Source: JAFGTX01 sp942492225
Lineage (GTDB): Bacteria > Bacillota > Clostridia > Peptostreptococcales > Acidaminobacteraceae
Assembly (NCBI GenBank): GCA_942492225.1
Contig: CALODS010000077.1
Location: 1 to 64,000 of the forward strand
Reading direction: 5' to 3'
DNA length: 64,000 bases
The position numbers and the translations under genes were made by a program. Below, piece by piece: positions 44,031-53,042 of this stretch. Under the pieces are notes generated by a model. The model saw only the letters and a list, made by a program, of their open reading frames with translations, searched no databases and was not told the DNA's origin. Position 1 is the first letter of the stretch. Every line of letters begins with the position of its first letter.

Positions 44031-44723
44031 TCATCCTAATAAATACATATTAATTAACGACAATAATATATTATTACTGTACAATATCATTCCTACTTTT
44101 GATTGATACAACGCTTGCATCATTGCAGTATCATGTATTGCTGGAGATAAAAAGGCCAATAGTGTCATGATAACAAAGATAAATACACTCCCTTTGATAA
44201 GGCCAATCAAGAGTCCCGCAAAACGGTTCACACCTTTTAATATTGGTAATTCCATAATAGCATTTAAAACACTGCCTATTATTTTTATTATCAATAAAAC
44301 CAACAAAAAAACTAATATTGCACTTAATCCACTAACAATAAAATCAGCTATTTTAGCGGCTACTTCATGAATTGTCGTCGCTGCAGAATTATTTATATTA
44401 ACAAAATCACTGACGTTCAATTTTTCTAAAAACGGTACACCACTGCCTTCAAATGTTGCTCCAGTCAAAGACGATGTACTTTCAGACAAAGATTTTGATA
44501 ACATTCCTTCTATACTTAAGATCAAATTCACTTTCATCTGCGCAATGTTTCGAAAGTTATCTAAACAATACGAAGCTACTGCATTGTGATAATCTTTGGC
44601 TATCCAAAAAGCGAGCACATACCCTATAATCCCTATAACCGAACGGATAAAGCCCAAAGAAAATCCTCGTACCACATTATATAGCACAATAATAGCAATA
44701 ACAACATCTATCCAATTAAACAT
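44031..44723 (-). CDS. CvpA family membrane protein
   Basis: A 230-residue protein with four membrane helices, opening FNWIDVVIAIIVLYNVVRGFSLGFIRSVIGIIGYVLAFWIA, the classic CvpA start. GVNRFAGLLIGLIKGSVFIFVIM follows late. E. coli CvpA affects colicin V export and envelope stress. In clostridia it is a conserved near-origin protein of unclear role. Located 21 bases after the DUF5711 gene. Confidence 0.9.
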   Translation of the reverse strand: MFNWIDVVIAIIVLYNVVRGFSLGFIRSVIGIIGYVLAFWIAKDYHNAVASYCLDNFRNIAQMKVNLILSIEGMLSKSLSESTSSLTGATFEGSGVPFLEKLNVSDFVNINNSAATTIHEVAAKIADFIVSGLSAILVFLLVLLIIKIIGSVLNAIMELPILKGVNRFAGLLIGLIKGSVFIFVIMTLLAFLSPAIHDTAMMQALYQSKVGMILYSNNILLSLINMYLLG

Positions 44724-44744
44724 CTCACACCTCTATTGCAATAT

Positions 44745-45890
44745 CTAATACACCAAACTATATATATCAAATTTGTCTATATATTCAATACCCAAAACAT
44801 TCTTTGTAATCAAGTGTACTTTCAACGCATCTTTTTCCAATGTTTGAATTTTTAACAATTCACCTGTTTTTTTATCCAGTTGATAAATTTTATCTCCAGA
44901 TAGAAATGTTAAATAGGATTCATTAACAACCATTTGATCAATGGGTGATTCAATGATAATATCATCCACTATTTTTTCACCATCTAACGATAAAATACTG
45001 ATAACATTGTCAGGTCTTGTATCTGTTAAATCTTCAGGATTTTTAGTTAAGTTTAGAAAAACATACCCATCTCTATCTAAATAGAATTTTTCAATTCTTC
45101 TATCAATTTCTATTGATTTTAACAGTTCATTTTCGCTATTCACAACAAATAGTTCACTGTCCAATATTCCAACAATGTTATCCTCTACTACCTGTAAGCC
45201 AAATAAATACTGCTCTTCAAAATTTGTTGCACCAATCAAACGTCCATCCAAAGTATAAAGCAATACATTGGAGTAAAAATTACTTTTATCCATTTGAATA
45301 AAACTAAAAGCCAACAAACTTTTATTAGAAGATAAATCAAAATCAATCAAATCGCCTTTTGGTAAAGAAATTCTTGTTATTTCATCAAGACCTTTATCAA
45401 GTAGAACCACTTCATTGTCTTGCTCTAATACAACAACAATAACACCGTTTTCACCAAGGCGAATATCCTGTATTCTACCGAGTCCTGGAATGGATTGATT
45501 TATATCGCCTGAATGATTCAAGCTATATATTTCACCCGTCCCATAATCGCCAACAATAATAACATCCTCACCAAATCGTACAATCGGAGAAGGACTATTA
45601 ATTTCTTTTTCCCAAAGCGGGTCACCGTTTACATCATAGAAAATAAATGATGACTGCTCAATTTTAATAATCCCTTTACCATTCACTTCAAATATTACAT
45701 CGCGATCATAAGCGATATCTGCATTACAAGCAATTGAATTAACCATTGCGCTATTTAATTTCCCAAATGAAAAACTCATCTTTGCTCGATCTACTATAAC
45801 GTCATAAAAGAAGATACTTCCAAAAGAAAGAAGTAGTACTAACAAGGATATAAGACTAAATTTCTTCCTCATTCTATGCTGTTTACCCAC
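44745..45890 (-). CDS. DUF5711-like membrane-anchored beta-propeller protein
   Basis: A 381-residue protein with a basic start, one membrane helix (about 12-30) and an extracytoplasmic part of repeated beta strands. These strands (FYDVNGDPLWEKEI, IYSLNHSGDINQSI, LYTLDGRLIGATNF, LSLDGEKIVDDI) look like WD/PQQ-type propeller blades. This matches DUF5711, often encoded next to cvpA in clostridia. The start is GTG at 45890, 6 bases after GGAGG. Function unknown. Confidence 0.75.
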   Translation of the reverse strand: MGKQHRMRKKFSLISLLVLLLSFGSIFFYDVIVDRAKMSFSFGKLNSAMVNSIACNADIAYDRDVIFEVNGKGIIKIEQSSFIFYDVNGDPLWEKEINSPSPIVRFGEDVIIVGDYGTGEIYSLNHSGDINQSIPGLGRIQDIRLGENGVIVVVLEQDNEVVLLDKGLDEITRISLPKGDLIDFDLSSNKSLLAFSFIQMDKSNFYSNVLLYTLDGRLIGATNFEEQYLFGLQVVEDNIVGILDSELFVVNSENELLKSIEIDRRIEKFYLDRDGYVFLNLTKNPEDLTDTRPDNVISILSLDGEKIVDDIIIESPIDQMVVNESYLTFLSGDKIYQLDKKTGELLKIQTLEKDALKVHLITKNVLGIEYIDKFDIYSLVY

Positions 45891-45932
45891 TTTGACCTCC
45901 AGTTGTTTTCTTGTTTTATTTTAATATGGTTT

Positions 45933-47087
45933 CTATTTAATAACAACATCCTTATTTTTAGGTGGTTTTTGGCCATAATATTGATAGAAATAGCACTTTA
46001 ACTTACCATTATAAAGTTTTCTGTTTTTTGATGCTTTTTTTCCATAATTCGTTTCAAATTCTTCATGTGATGTAAGAATATAAGATGACCATGTTTCTAA
46101 AGCCCCATAAGATTTACCCATCATTTTATACAGTTGTTCAACAGACTTTTTGTCAGACAAACGCTCACCATATGGTGGATTCGTAACAATATAGCCATAT
46201 TTATCTTTGCTATCCAGTTCTTTTGCATCCTTAACACCAAAGACAACAGAATCGTTAACACCTGCAAGTACTGCATTTTCGTTTGCAATATTAATGCTTC
46301 TTCTATTGATATCATAACCTTTAATATTTAATTCCACATCATAATCAATTGCAGCGACCGCTTCTTTTCTTGCTTGTTTAAAAGCTTCTCTAAAATCATC
46401 CGACCACTCTTCAGAAATAAACTTACGCGATAATCCAGGTGCAATATTACGTCCCATCATTGCCGCTTCAATTAATATTGTTCCTGAACCACACATTGGA
46501 TCAATTAATGGTATTTTACTGTGCCATCTTGCAATTTTTAACATTGCAGCAGCTAAGGTTTCTTTCAATGGCGCTTCATTACCTTGCGCTCTATAACCCC
46601 TTTTATGAAGACCAACACCAGAGGTATCAATACTTAATGTCACAACATCTTTAAGTAGTGCCACATGTATTGGGAATTTGGGACCAGTTTCTTCAAACCA
46701 ATCTACATTGTAAGTTGCACTTAACTTCTTAACAATTGCTTTCTTAACAATTGCTTGACAGTCAGATACACTAAACAATTGAGATTTAATAGATTTCCCA
46801 TTAACAGGAAATTCTCCGTTGACTGGAATAAACTTTTCCCACGGCAGATCATAAGTTTTATTAAATAATTCTTCAAAACTTGTTGCCTTAAATTCTCCTA
46901 TTTGCAAAAAAACTCTATCCGCACATCTTAACCAAAGATTCGATTTTGCAATACCTAGCAAATCTGTCTCATATAATACACGTGCATTTTCCGTTTGAGC
47001 ATTTTCTATGCCCAGTTCTTTGACCTCTCTACTAACGATGGCCTCAATACCAAAAGTTGCGGTAGCAATAACTTTATACTTATCCAT
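45933..47087 (-). CDS. THUMP-domain class I rRNA methyltransferase (RlmL/YpsC type)
   Basis: The 384-residue enzyme has an N-terminal ferredoxin-like/THUMP region (residues about 1-160) and a Rossmann methylase with DPMCGSGTILIEAA (motif I) and VTNPPYGERL (motif IV, NPPY for N2-guanine methylation). It matches YpsC, the Firmicute equivalent of the N-terminal half of RlmL, predicted to make m2G in 23S rRNA. The ATG at 47087 has GGAAGGT upstream; an earlier in-frame start (47132) lacks one. Confidence 0.92.
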   Translation of the reverse strand: MDKYKVIATATFGIEAIVSREVKELGIENAQTENARVLYETDLLGIAKSNLWLRCADRVFLQIGEFKATSFEELFNKTYDLPWEKFIPVNGEFPVNGKSIKSQLFSVSDCQAIVKKAIVKKLSATYNVDWFEETGPKFPIHVALLKDVVTLSIDTSGVGLHKRGYRAQGNEAPLKETLAAAMLKIARWHSKIPLIDPMCGSGTILIEAAMMGRNIAPGLSRKFISEEWSDDFREAFKQARKEAVAAIDYDVELNIKGYDINRRSINIANENAVLAGVNDSVVFGVKDAKELDSKDKYGYIVTNPPYGERLSDKKSVEQLYKMMGKSYGALETWSSYILTSHEEFETNYGKKASKNRKLYNGKLKCYFYQYYGQKPPKNKDVVIK

Positions 47088-47149
47088 AATATACCTTCCT
47101 ATTTCTTTATTCCAATATAAAAAAGACTTCAAGTTTAACCTTCAAGCCT

Positions 47150-48331
47150 TTATGTATTCATATACTTTTTCAATATCTCATCTAATCGCTCTATCTCAAT
47201 TGGCTTATCTAAATGATCATCAAAACCGTAGCTTGTTAAGTATTCTCTTTCTGTAGAAATTACTTTTGAAGTACATGCTATTATAGGTACACGATTTTTA
47301 TCTATTTTTTCAATTTCATCAAATGCTTCAAAACCATTCATGACAGGCATCATAATATCCATTAATACAAGACTTGGTTTTCTCTTTGAATATATTTCAA
47401 CCGCTTCTTTTCCATTTTTAGCAAATACAATATTATAGCGTTCTTTCAACATTAATTTTAGTGTCACCCGTCCGACAACTTCATCTTCTGCGATTAGAAT
47501 CAGTTTATCGTCAATAATAAGTGGATTAATACTATAATTTAATGCAACATCCTCTTTAATTTCATTTATTATACTTGAGGATACCTCTTTTGAATCAATG
47601 TTTTTTATATCAGTTGATTGTATCTCATCTATTGTATCACTATTGTGATGATAATGTGCATATAATTCGAATCTAACTTTACCATCAATTGTTTTCATTA
47701 AATTATAACTTAATGACGAATCTTCCAATTGTTTCATTAGTTTTTCAGTGAAAGGCGATTCCTCAATAAATTTCAACTCATCTTCAAAAGCTAAGCTATT
47801 GTCTCGTATGATTAAAAGTGCATATTCCTCACCCGCAGGATAGAGTGCTTCAATTAACAAGTCTTTTTTTCGTTTTAAAAATAACGTTTTGAAAGCTTCC
47901 AAAAAAACAACTTCAATGAGTTCTTCTTCCAGTGCTAATTGTATAGGAAATTGACGATCAATTTTATAGTGAATCGTTAATTCATTTTCATTATCCACCT
48001 GCTTCATAAGCGCAAGAATATGCTGCAAAAATCCACGAATTTCCACAGTTTTGAATCCATACTTCTTTTGATTTTCGTCAGAAAATCTATGAATTTGTTC
48101 TAGCATTGCACGAATAGATTCTTCAATAACACTTATATATTCTTGTTGATTTTCATCCAGAGTCGTTTCTTTTAATAATTGTGTCATTCCAAATATTCCG
48201 TTTAAAGGTGTTTTTAAATCATGAATCATCTTATTCTTGTCAGACATAAAAACATCCATCACTTCTCTTTGATGCTTTTTATCAGTAACCTGTTCATGCT
48301 CTTTTGATCCAAATATTTTTAAGAAGCCCAT
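47150..48331 (-). CDS. Hybrid histidine kinase-response regulator with degenerate ATPase domain
   Basis: The 393-residue soluble protein has a HisKA dimerisation helix with a normal H-box (KMIHDLKTPLNGIFGMTQLL, residues about 35-55). It ends in a complete receiver domain (LILIAEDEVVGRVTLKLML, LVLMDIMMPVMNGFEA, IIACTSKV, DDHLDKPI). The 150 residues between occupy the place of HATPase_c, but no N-box (NxxxNAxK), DxGxG or GxGLG motif is visible. It probably cannot bind ATP and may act as a phosphotransfer or scaffold protein. It follows the Tad pilus operon by 65 bases in the same direction. Confidence 0.8.
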   Translation of the reverse strand: MGFLKIFGSKEHEQVTDKKHQREVMDVFMSDKNKMIHDLKTPLNGIFGMTQLLKETTLDENQQEYISVIEESIRAMLEQIHRFSDENQKKYGFKTVEIRGFLQHILALMKQVDNENELTIHYKIDRQFPIQLALEEELIEVVFLEAFKTLFLKRKKDLLIEALYPAGEEYALLIIRDNSLAFEDELKFIEESPFTEKLMKQLEDSSLSYNLMKTIDGKVRFELYAHYHHNSDTIDEIQSTDIKNIDSKEVSSSIINEIKEDVALNYSINPLIIDDKLILIAEDEVVGRVTLKLMLKERYNIVFAKNGKEAVEIYSKRKPSLVLMDIMMPVMNGFEAFDEIEKIDKNRVPIIACTSKVISTEREYLTSYGFDDHLDKPIEIERLDEILKKYMNT

Positions 48332-48396
48332 TCATACTCCTATCTAAAACGTATTTAGTTTATTATACCAAATAAAGCTTGATAGTTAAAACTTCT

Positions 48397-49002
48397 CTAT
48401 AAAATAATTATTTCCACACGACCGTCATCTCTTTTAGCGATAAGTTCATAACCTTCCAATGCTTTGATTTCAAATGTTACATATTTAAGTTGTTCTTCTC
48501 CTTCAGATTGTTCAATAACATTTTTATCATATATTCTTTTGACAACGACCTCTTCGTACACCTTATAGTCGCTGCCATCTTTTGGACTATAGAGTAGTTT
48601 TACGAATTGATTTTCTCTTAAATTCCACCCGTTTGATGTTTCCCCAGAAAATTCAAATGTAATCCAAATTAGCGATTGATCACTGGCTAATGTCAATGTA
48701 TCACTTGATTTTATGTGGGTATTAAGCAGCAGCGAACCCTTGCTCAGGTTTTCACTTGAATAACTATTAAGGACTTCATCCATAGATGTTACATAGCTTG
48801 TTTCTACATCAGATAGCATCATCGACTTAGCCACTAAATTATCCTTTGTAAATAACTCACCCTTTTTTATTGCTTGTGATAAAAATATGACGGTTTGTTC
48901 TGGTTTCTCTTCTAACTGATTTTGTATGTATAGGTACTCACCATATGTAATACCCAGTGTTAATGCGACTGTTAATAGTAATAAGAATAGTTTTTTCTTC
49001 AT
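48397..49002 (-). CDS. CpaB-like SAF-domain protein of the Tad locus
   Basis: A 201-residue protein with an N-terminal membrane anchor (about 5-22) and an SAF domain (VIFLSQAIKKGELFTKDNLVAKSMM), as in the pilus assembly protein CpaB/RcpC. The tail (FEIKALEGYELIAKRDDGRVEIIIL) also fits. In Gram-positives without an outer membrane its role is unclear, perhaps binding wall polymers around the pilus. Last gene of the Tad unit, 7 bases after the TadE-like gene. Confidence 0.82.
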   Translation of the reverse strand: MKKKLFLLLLTVALTLGITYGEYLYIQNQLEEKPEQTVIFLSQAIKKGELFTKDNLVAKSMMLSDVETSYVTSMDEVLNSYSSENLSKGSLLLNTHIKSSDTLTLASDQSLIWITFEFSGETSNGWNLRENQFVKLLYSPKDGSDYKVYEEVVVKRIYDKNVIEQSEGEEQLKYVTFEIKALEGYELIAKRDDGRVEIIIL

Positions 49003-49009
49003 AATCCCC

Positions 49010-49492
49010 TCAATTATTCATCGGTATTTCTAAATCAAAATGGAATTGTACGACATTGTTCTTATCTGCTTCCAATACTTTACGGTATAAAAAATGCGTA
49101 TACAAAATCTCTAATTCTACGTGTAAAGTGTCATAAGTCATTTGTTTTTTGAAAGAACAAGGTAAAAGTCCTTTTTCATATGGCATAAATTCTAATTTTG
49201 ATAAATTAATCCTTACTATAGGTGACAACTTTTCATCTAATCTTTTATGAAAAAAATACTCAAGTTCACTTGTTTCAAAATAGACTTCTCCCATAGACAA
49301 GCTCTCTAAACTCACTGATTCAACGAGATCAAATAAGGCAATCTCCATGGCTTCAACAGAACGGTCAATACATGTGTAAACAATAATTTTCTCGATGCCC
49401 ATCGATAACATTGGTAATATCATAAATACTATAAGCATTGTTATAAATAGTACCATTTCAATTGATGCACTCCCTTTTGAATTGGTCATCAA
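49010..49492 (-). CDS. TadE-like minor pseudopilin
   Basis: The 160-residue product begins NSKGSASIEMVLFITMLIVFMILPMLSMG. This is the TadE/TadG class III signal, with Gly before the cleavage point and Glu at +5 of the hydrophobic stretch. A globular extracellular part follows. It overlaps the upstream gene by 4 bases (ATGA). A processed minor pseudopilin of the Flp pilus is the most likely role. Confidence 0.78.
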   Translation of the reverse strand: MMTNSKGSASIEMVLFITMLIVFMILPMLSMGIEKIIVYTCIDRSVEAMEIALFDLVESVSLESLSMGEVYFETSELEYFFHKRLDEKLSPIVRINLSKLEFMPYEKGLLPCSFKKQMTYDTLHVELEILYTHFLYRKVLEADKNNVVQFHFDLEIPMNN

Positions 49493-49875
49493 TTAACAAC
49501 CCTCCTGCTTATAGCCTCACGATTATACTCCAATTGAATCTGTTCTTTGTTGGACATAAATAATGCATTTCTTTTGGATAATTCTTTAGTTGATTTTATA
49601 GAAAAAACAATATAATCTCCTCTACTAACGCCGCCTCTATTTGGCGCAACAACTTCTATGTTCTCATAACCTTTCTTCGATAACTTGTTTTTAAGCTCTA
49701 ATTGCTCGTCGTTTGATAAGCCTACATTTTGTTCACATATCCAAAAATATTGCTGAGCCACAATATCAAACTCTATTTTTGTGTGTAATATCACAAAATA
49801 GTCAATTAAAACAACCACAATAAATAAAGTAAGAACTACACAAATACTCCAAAGTAATGATTTTTCGCCACCCAT
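49489..49875 (-). CDS. TadE/DUF4320-like pilus-associated membrane protein
   Basis: A 128-residue protein with one N-terminal membrane helix (LLWSICVVLTLFIVVVLIDYFVIL) and a small outside domain. It lies between the Flp-like pilin gene and the TadE-like gene, sharing one base with the former and overlapping the latter. Size and position suit the DUF4320 or TadE-type proteins of clostridial Tad loci, though the conserved Glu of the pilin signal is not obvious. Confidence 0.6.
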   Translation of the reverse strand: MGGEKSLLWSICVVLTLFIVVVLIDYFVILHTKIEFDIVAQQYFWICEQNVGLSNDEQLELKNKLSKKGYENIEVVAPNRGGVSRGDYIVFSIKSTKELSKRNALFMSNKEQIQLEYNREAISRRVVN

Positions 49876-50093
49876 TAACTTGTTGGAAAAATCTGATTTG
49901 AAATAGTCTTATCCCACCAATCTGCCATTCCGACCATAATAGAACTTGCAAATTTTTTCATTCCTGGAACAAGGACAAATGCTGATACTATAAGAGCTAC
50001 AGCAATACTCAAAATTGATCCAACACCAAATTCACCTCTACAATTACGTAGCTTACTTTCTACAATTACATACCATTTAATACACAAATCCAT
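49875..50093 (-). CDS. Flp-type small pilin candidate
   Basis: A 72-residue protein with a GGAGGATGCACT site before the ATG at 50093. After a short basic leader it has CRGEFGVGSILSIAVALIVSAFVLVPGMKKFA, a single hydrophobic helix preceded by Gly-Glu, as expected for a class IVb (Flp) prepilin. Its length and placement directly after tadC suit the major pilin. The frame upstream overlaps tadC and is not used. Confidence 0.65.
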   Translation of the reverse strand: MDLCIKWYVIVESKLRNCRGEFGVGSILSIAVALIVSAFVLVPGMKKFASSIMVGMADWWDKTISNQIFPTS

Positions 50094-50104
50094 AGTGCAT
50101 CCTC

Positions 50105-50944
50105 CTAAATAAAAATTAATTGAATTGCTTGGTCTAGTTCCATTAATAATGGTAAGCCAACCATAAAAATAATAATGGCACAAAAAATTGATACAATAAT
50201 AAGTGTTTTTGTTTTTTGTCGATTTGTCTCTAATTGTAAATAATTCATATACTTACTAAACATTAATGCTTCTTGTTTTTTTATGGTATTGAGATTATCA
50301 CCCATTTCCAATCCTTGCTGTATAGCAATTTTAAATGCATCAACATCTGACCCCTCATAATATGAGGATACCTCTTTAAAGGCACTTTCAAAGTCAAGAG
50401 TTTGAGCATACATTGATCCTAATGCTTTTAACCGTTTATTTAAAAAAGGTTCTTGTATAATTCGGTGTAAACTTGCCATACATTCTTTGGGTTGAACACC
50501 TGCTGATAATTGATTATGCAAAAATTTATATAATATATAAGCATTTTTGTTAAATATCATTGCGCGTTGTTTTTTAAAACTTATAAGTAATACTCTCTTT
50601 ATGACCAATGAACCTATGAATATTATTATAAAAGTCTTTATTAATGCTATTTCTCTTAAACTACCAATAACACATAAAAGTGGAATTACAACTGACCATA
50701 TAAAATGAAATACCATTTTATCTTCCCAACTAAGATGCGTTTTATCTAATTCTCCAGGGTACTTAATCAAATAATCCAAAAATAGACACAGCACTTTGGG
50801 TAATACTTGTTGTTTTTTTATTACGACACCAGAGTTTTTCATTAGTCTTAAAACAAAAAGCAGATAACCACCATTAAAAATCATCGACACCACTATGAAT
50901 GCTATCAAAATATTTATACACACTAATATCACATAAACTGTCAT
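50105..50944 (-). CDS. tadC: TadC-like pilus assembly membrane protein
   Basis: A 279-residue GspF/T2SF-domain protein with three or four membrane helices. The cytoplasmic helical domain reads NQLSAGVQPKECMASLHRII and DFESAFKEVSSYYEGSDVDAFKIAIQQGLEMGDNL, the latter carrying the family turn. It forms part of the inner-membrane platform with TadB. It starts one base after the tadB stop. Confidence 0.85.
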   Translation of the reverse strand: MTVYVILVCINILIAFIVVSMIFNGGYLLFVLRLMKNSGVVIKKQQVLPKVLCLFLDYLIKYPGELDKTHLSWEDKMVFHFIWSVVIPLLCVIGSLREIALIKTFIIIFIGSLVIKRVLLISFKKQRAMIFNKNAYILYKFLHNQLSAGVQPKECMASLHRIIQEPFLNKRLKALGSMYAQTLDFESAFKEVSSYYEGSDVDAFKIAIQQGLEMGDNLNTIKKQEALMFSKYMNYLQLETNRQKTKTLIIVSIFCAIIIFMVGLPLLMELDQAIQLIFI

Positions 50945-51901
50945 TTAATACTCCAATTTCGATAATCCTGTTGCTATAAAGAATCCAATGAGATAAAGGA
51001 CGCAATAGATCACAATTAGAAGCCTTCCCATCGTTGTTTCAAAATAGAATCTTTCAGTGATTTCATTTAACACTAAAAATTGATAGGCAATAACAATTAC
51101 AGAAAACATCGTAATATAAATAATTATTTTATCGTGAAAGGTACTTATATTCCTGCGATTCAATTCCTCTTGTAATTGATATGCCTCATCCTCTAAATTT
51201 TTCAACATAACACCTACATCACCTCTATTGGATAGCGCTTGATCTATATTTACTATAAAGGTACTGAAAAATTCACTGTCTACCTTCATTTTTAAAATAT
51301 AAAGCGCTTCTGAAATATCCAACCCTCTCTTTACTTGTGTCACAAAATCCTCAATGTAAGTCCCAAGTGGCTCCGATAAATTTTGAACACTCACTTTTTC
51401 AAAGCATTTCATTATATCTTCTGATACGATATACCATTGTCCCATCAAAGAAAGAAAGTGAACAATATCTCCCCTGATACGTTGTAAATTATAATGCCGA
51501 AAACTGTCTAAAATAATAAGCGGAATAAAGAGACTTATAATTCCAATTGCAATACTCATCATTATAGCTCTTGACCTTAAATAAACGCTGAATGAAGACA
51601 TGGTAAACATGAAAAAACCAACAAAGAATAGCATTTTTATTGAGGCCTTGGGGACATAGCGTTTGATATTTGTTTGCTCAATATAACGAATATGACATTT
51701 CAGAAGCCAGGGACTTAAAAGACTTTTACCCTTCATATATCGAATAAAGTCTGAGCTATTCTGTGCGAGGGCTATTTTTGTCATTGAAAAAGTTTGATGA
51801 ACATGTTTTCTTGATAACCACTGTAAACAAATACAAACGGCTATAGTATTGATTACTAATTTAGCTATATTAAGCAGAATCAAATAATCTGTTTCACCCA
51901 T
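50945..51901 (-). CDS. tadB: TadB-like pilus assembly membrane protein
   Basis: A 318-residue T2SF-domain protein with about four membrane helices and the cytoplasmic segment KRGLDISEALYILKMKVDSEFFSTFIVNIDQALSNRGDVGVMLKNLEDEAYQLQEE, typical of TadB (GxDxxxAL, GG/RGDV turn). It partners with TadC on the membrane platform and with the TadA motor. It overlaps the end of tadA by 22 bases. Confidence 0.87.
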   Translation of the reverse strand: MGETDYLILLNIAKLVINTIAVCICLQWLSRKHVHQTFSMTKIALAQNSSDFIRYMKGKSLLSPWLLKCHIRYIEQTNIKRYVPKASIKMLFFVGFFMFTMSSFSVYLRSRAIMMSIAIGIISLFIPLIILDSFRHYNLQRIRGDIVHFLSLMGQWYIVSEDIMKCFEKVSVQNLSEPLGTYIEDFVTQVKRGLDISEALYILKMKVDSEFFSTFIVNIDQALSNRGDVGVMLKNLEDEAYQLQEELNRRNISTFHDKIIIYITMFSVIVIAYQFLVLNEITERFYFETTMGRLLIVIYCVLYLIGFFIATGLSKLEY

Positions 51902-53034
51902 CTTTTATCTCCTTCAACAATCAACTTATTTATAGAGGTCACTTTGAAATTTTCTAAATGAATAATATAATCCATACTTTCGTAAATAAGCTGTTCGATT
52001 TTGTTTTCACTTAACATCGTAACTGGCTCAATTAACATGAGTAATCTTTGAATCACATCTAACGCACCATTTCCATGTATCGTGCCAAATACCCTGTGAT
52101 CTGTATGACCAGCTTTAACAAACTCCCACGCTTCAGGACCAATTAATTCACCAATACAGTAGCCATCTAACGACATCGTTAAGCCATCAGCAATCAAATT
52201 CTTTAATGCATTTTCAGATCCACTTCCACCTTTTTTTATCCTCTGTACAATAAAATTAAGCCCTTCTAAATGCAACTCCATGTCTTTTTCACAAATTAAT
52301 ATCCTCTCAGTCAATGAGATTTTTTCTAACAAAGCTCTCAATAAGGTTGTTTTGCCTGAAGCACCTTTTCCAGAAATTATAAACCGACTTGAATTCTTCA
52401 TCATGTCTACAAAAAAATTGTACATTTCCTCTGTTAGCATACCGATAGACATTAAATCCTCTAACTTATAGGGTATCTTTTTATGTTTTCTAATACACAA
52501 AGAAGGGCCTGTTGCACTTCGAGGTGGTATGGTGACATTTACACGCAGTCGATAGTATTCATCACTGACACGAGCATGTGCATCATTTTCATTTATAATG
52601 CCACCATTTCTAATAATAATCAGTTTACAAAAACGTTCAAATTCTTCTTCATTCATAAAAGATATTGGTACAATTTCTTTAACACCATCACGCTTTATCA
52701 TAAAAAAATTATATCGTGGTACATCTATATCAGAAACACTTTCATCTTCTATCAACTCTTGCAAAATACCATATCCAAACATGTAATTCATAACATTTTT
52801 TATTAATTCATCCCGTTCACAATACAGATTTAAATTATCTACCAATTGAATAATTTCAGATTTTAGAACACTGTCACTAATAATTCCAGATTCGACATCC
52901 GCTATTAGTCCTGGATGCTCTTGAACCAGTTGATACGTTACCTGTGTTGCCAGAGTAAATAAATTTTCTTCTATAAGGGGCACGGACATTGATTCTTTAA
53001 CCAGTAAATTATGGTGCGTTCCAATTAAACTCAT
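51880..53034 (-). CDS. tadA: TadA/CpaF pilus assembly ATPase
   Basis: The 384-residue secretion ATPase has the CpaF N-terminal helical domain (MNYMFGYGILQELIEDESVSDIDV) and Walker A ISGKGASGKTTLLRALL (near 230). The Asp box and His box follow as in the family (DGYCIGELIGPEAWEFVKAGHTDHRVFGTIHGNG). ATP hydrolysis drives extension of the Flp pilus. The Walker B acid is in YCIGELIG (Glu), normal for this family. Confidence 0.93.
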   Translation of the reverse strand: MSLIGTHHNLLVKESMSVPLIEENLFTLATQVTYQLVQEHPGLIADVESGIISDSVLKSEIIQLVDNLNLYCERDELIKNVMNYMFGYGILQELIEDESVSDIDVPRYNFFMIKRDGVKEIVPISFMNEEEFERFCKLIIIRNGGIINENDAHARVSDEYYRLRVNVTIPPRSATGPSLCIRKHKKIPYKLEDLMSIGMLTEEMYNFFVDMMKNSSRFIISGKGASGKTTLLRALLEKISLTERILICEKDMELHLEGLNFIVQRIKKGGSGSENALKNLIADGLTMSLDGYCIGELIGPEAWEFVKAGHTDHRVFGTIHGNGALDVIQRLLMLIEPVTMLSENKIEQLIYESMDYIIHLENFKVTSINKLIVEGDKRWVKQII

Positions 53035-53042
53035 CTATCCCC

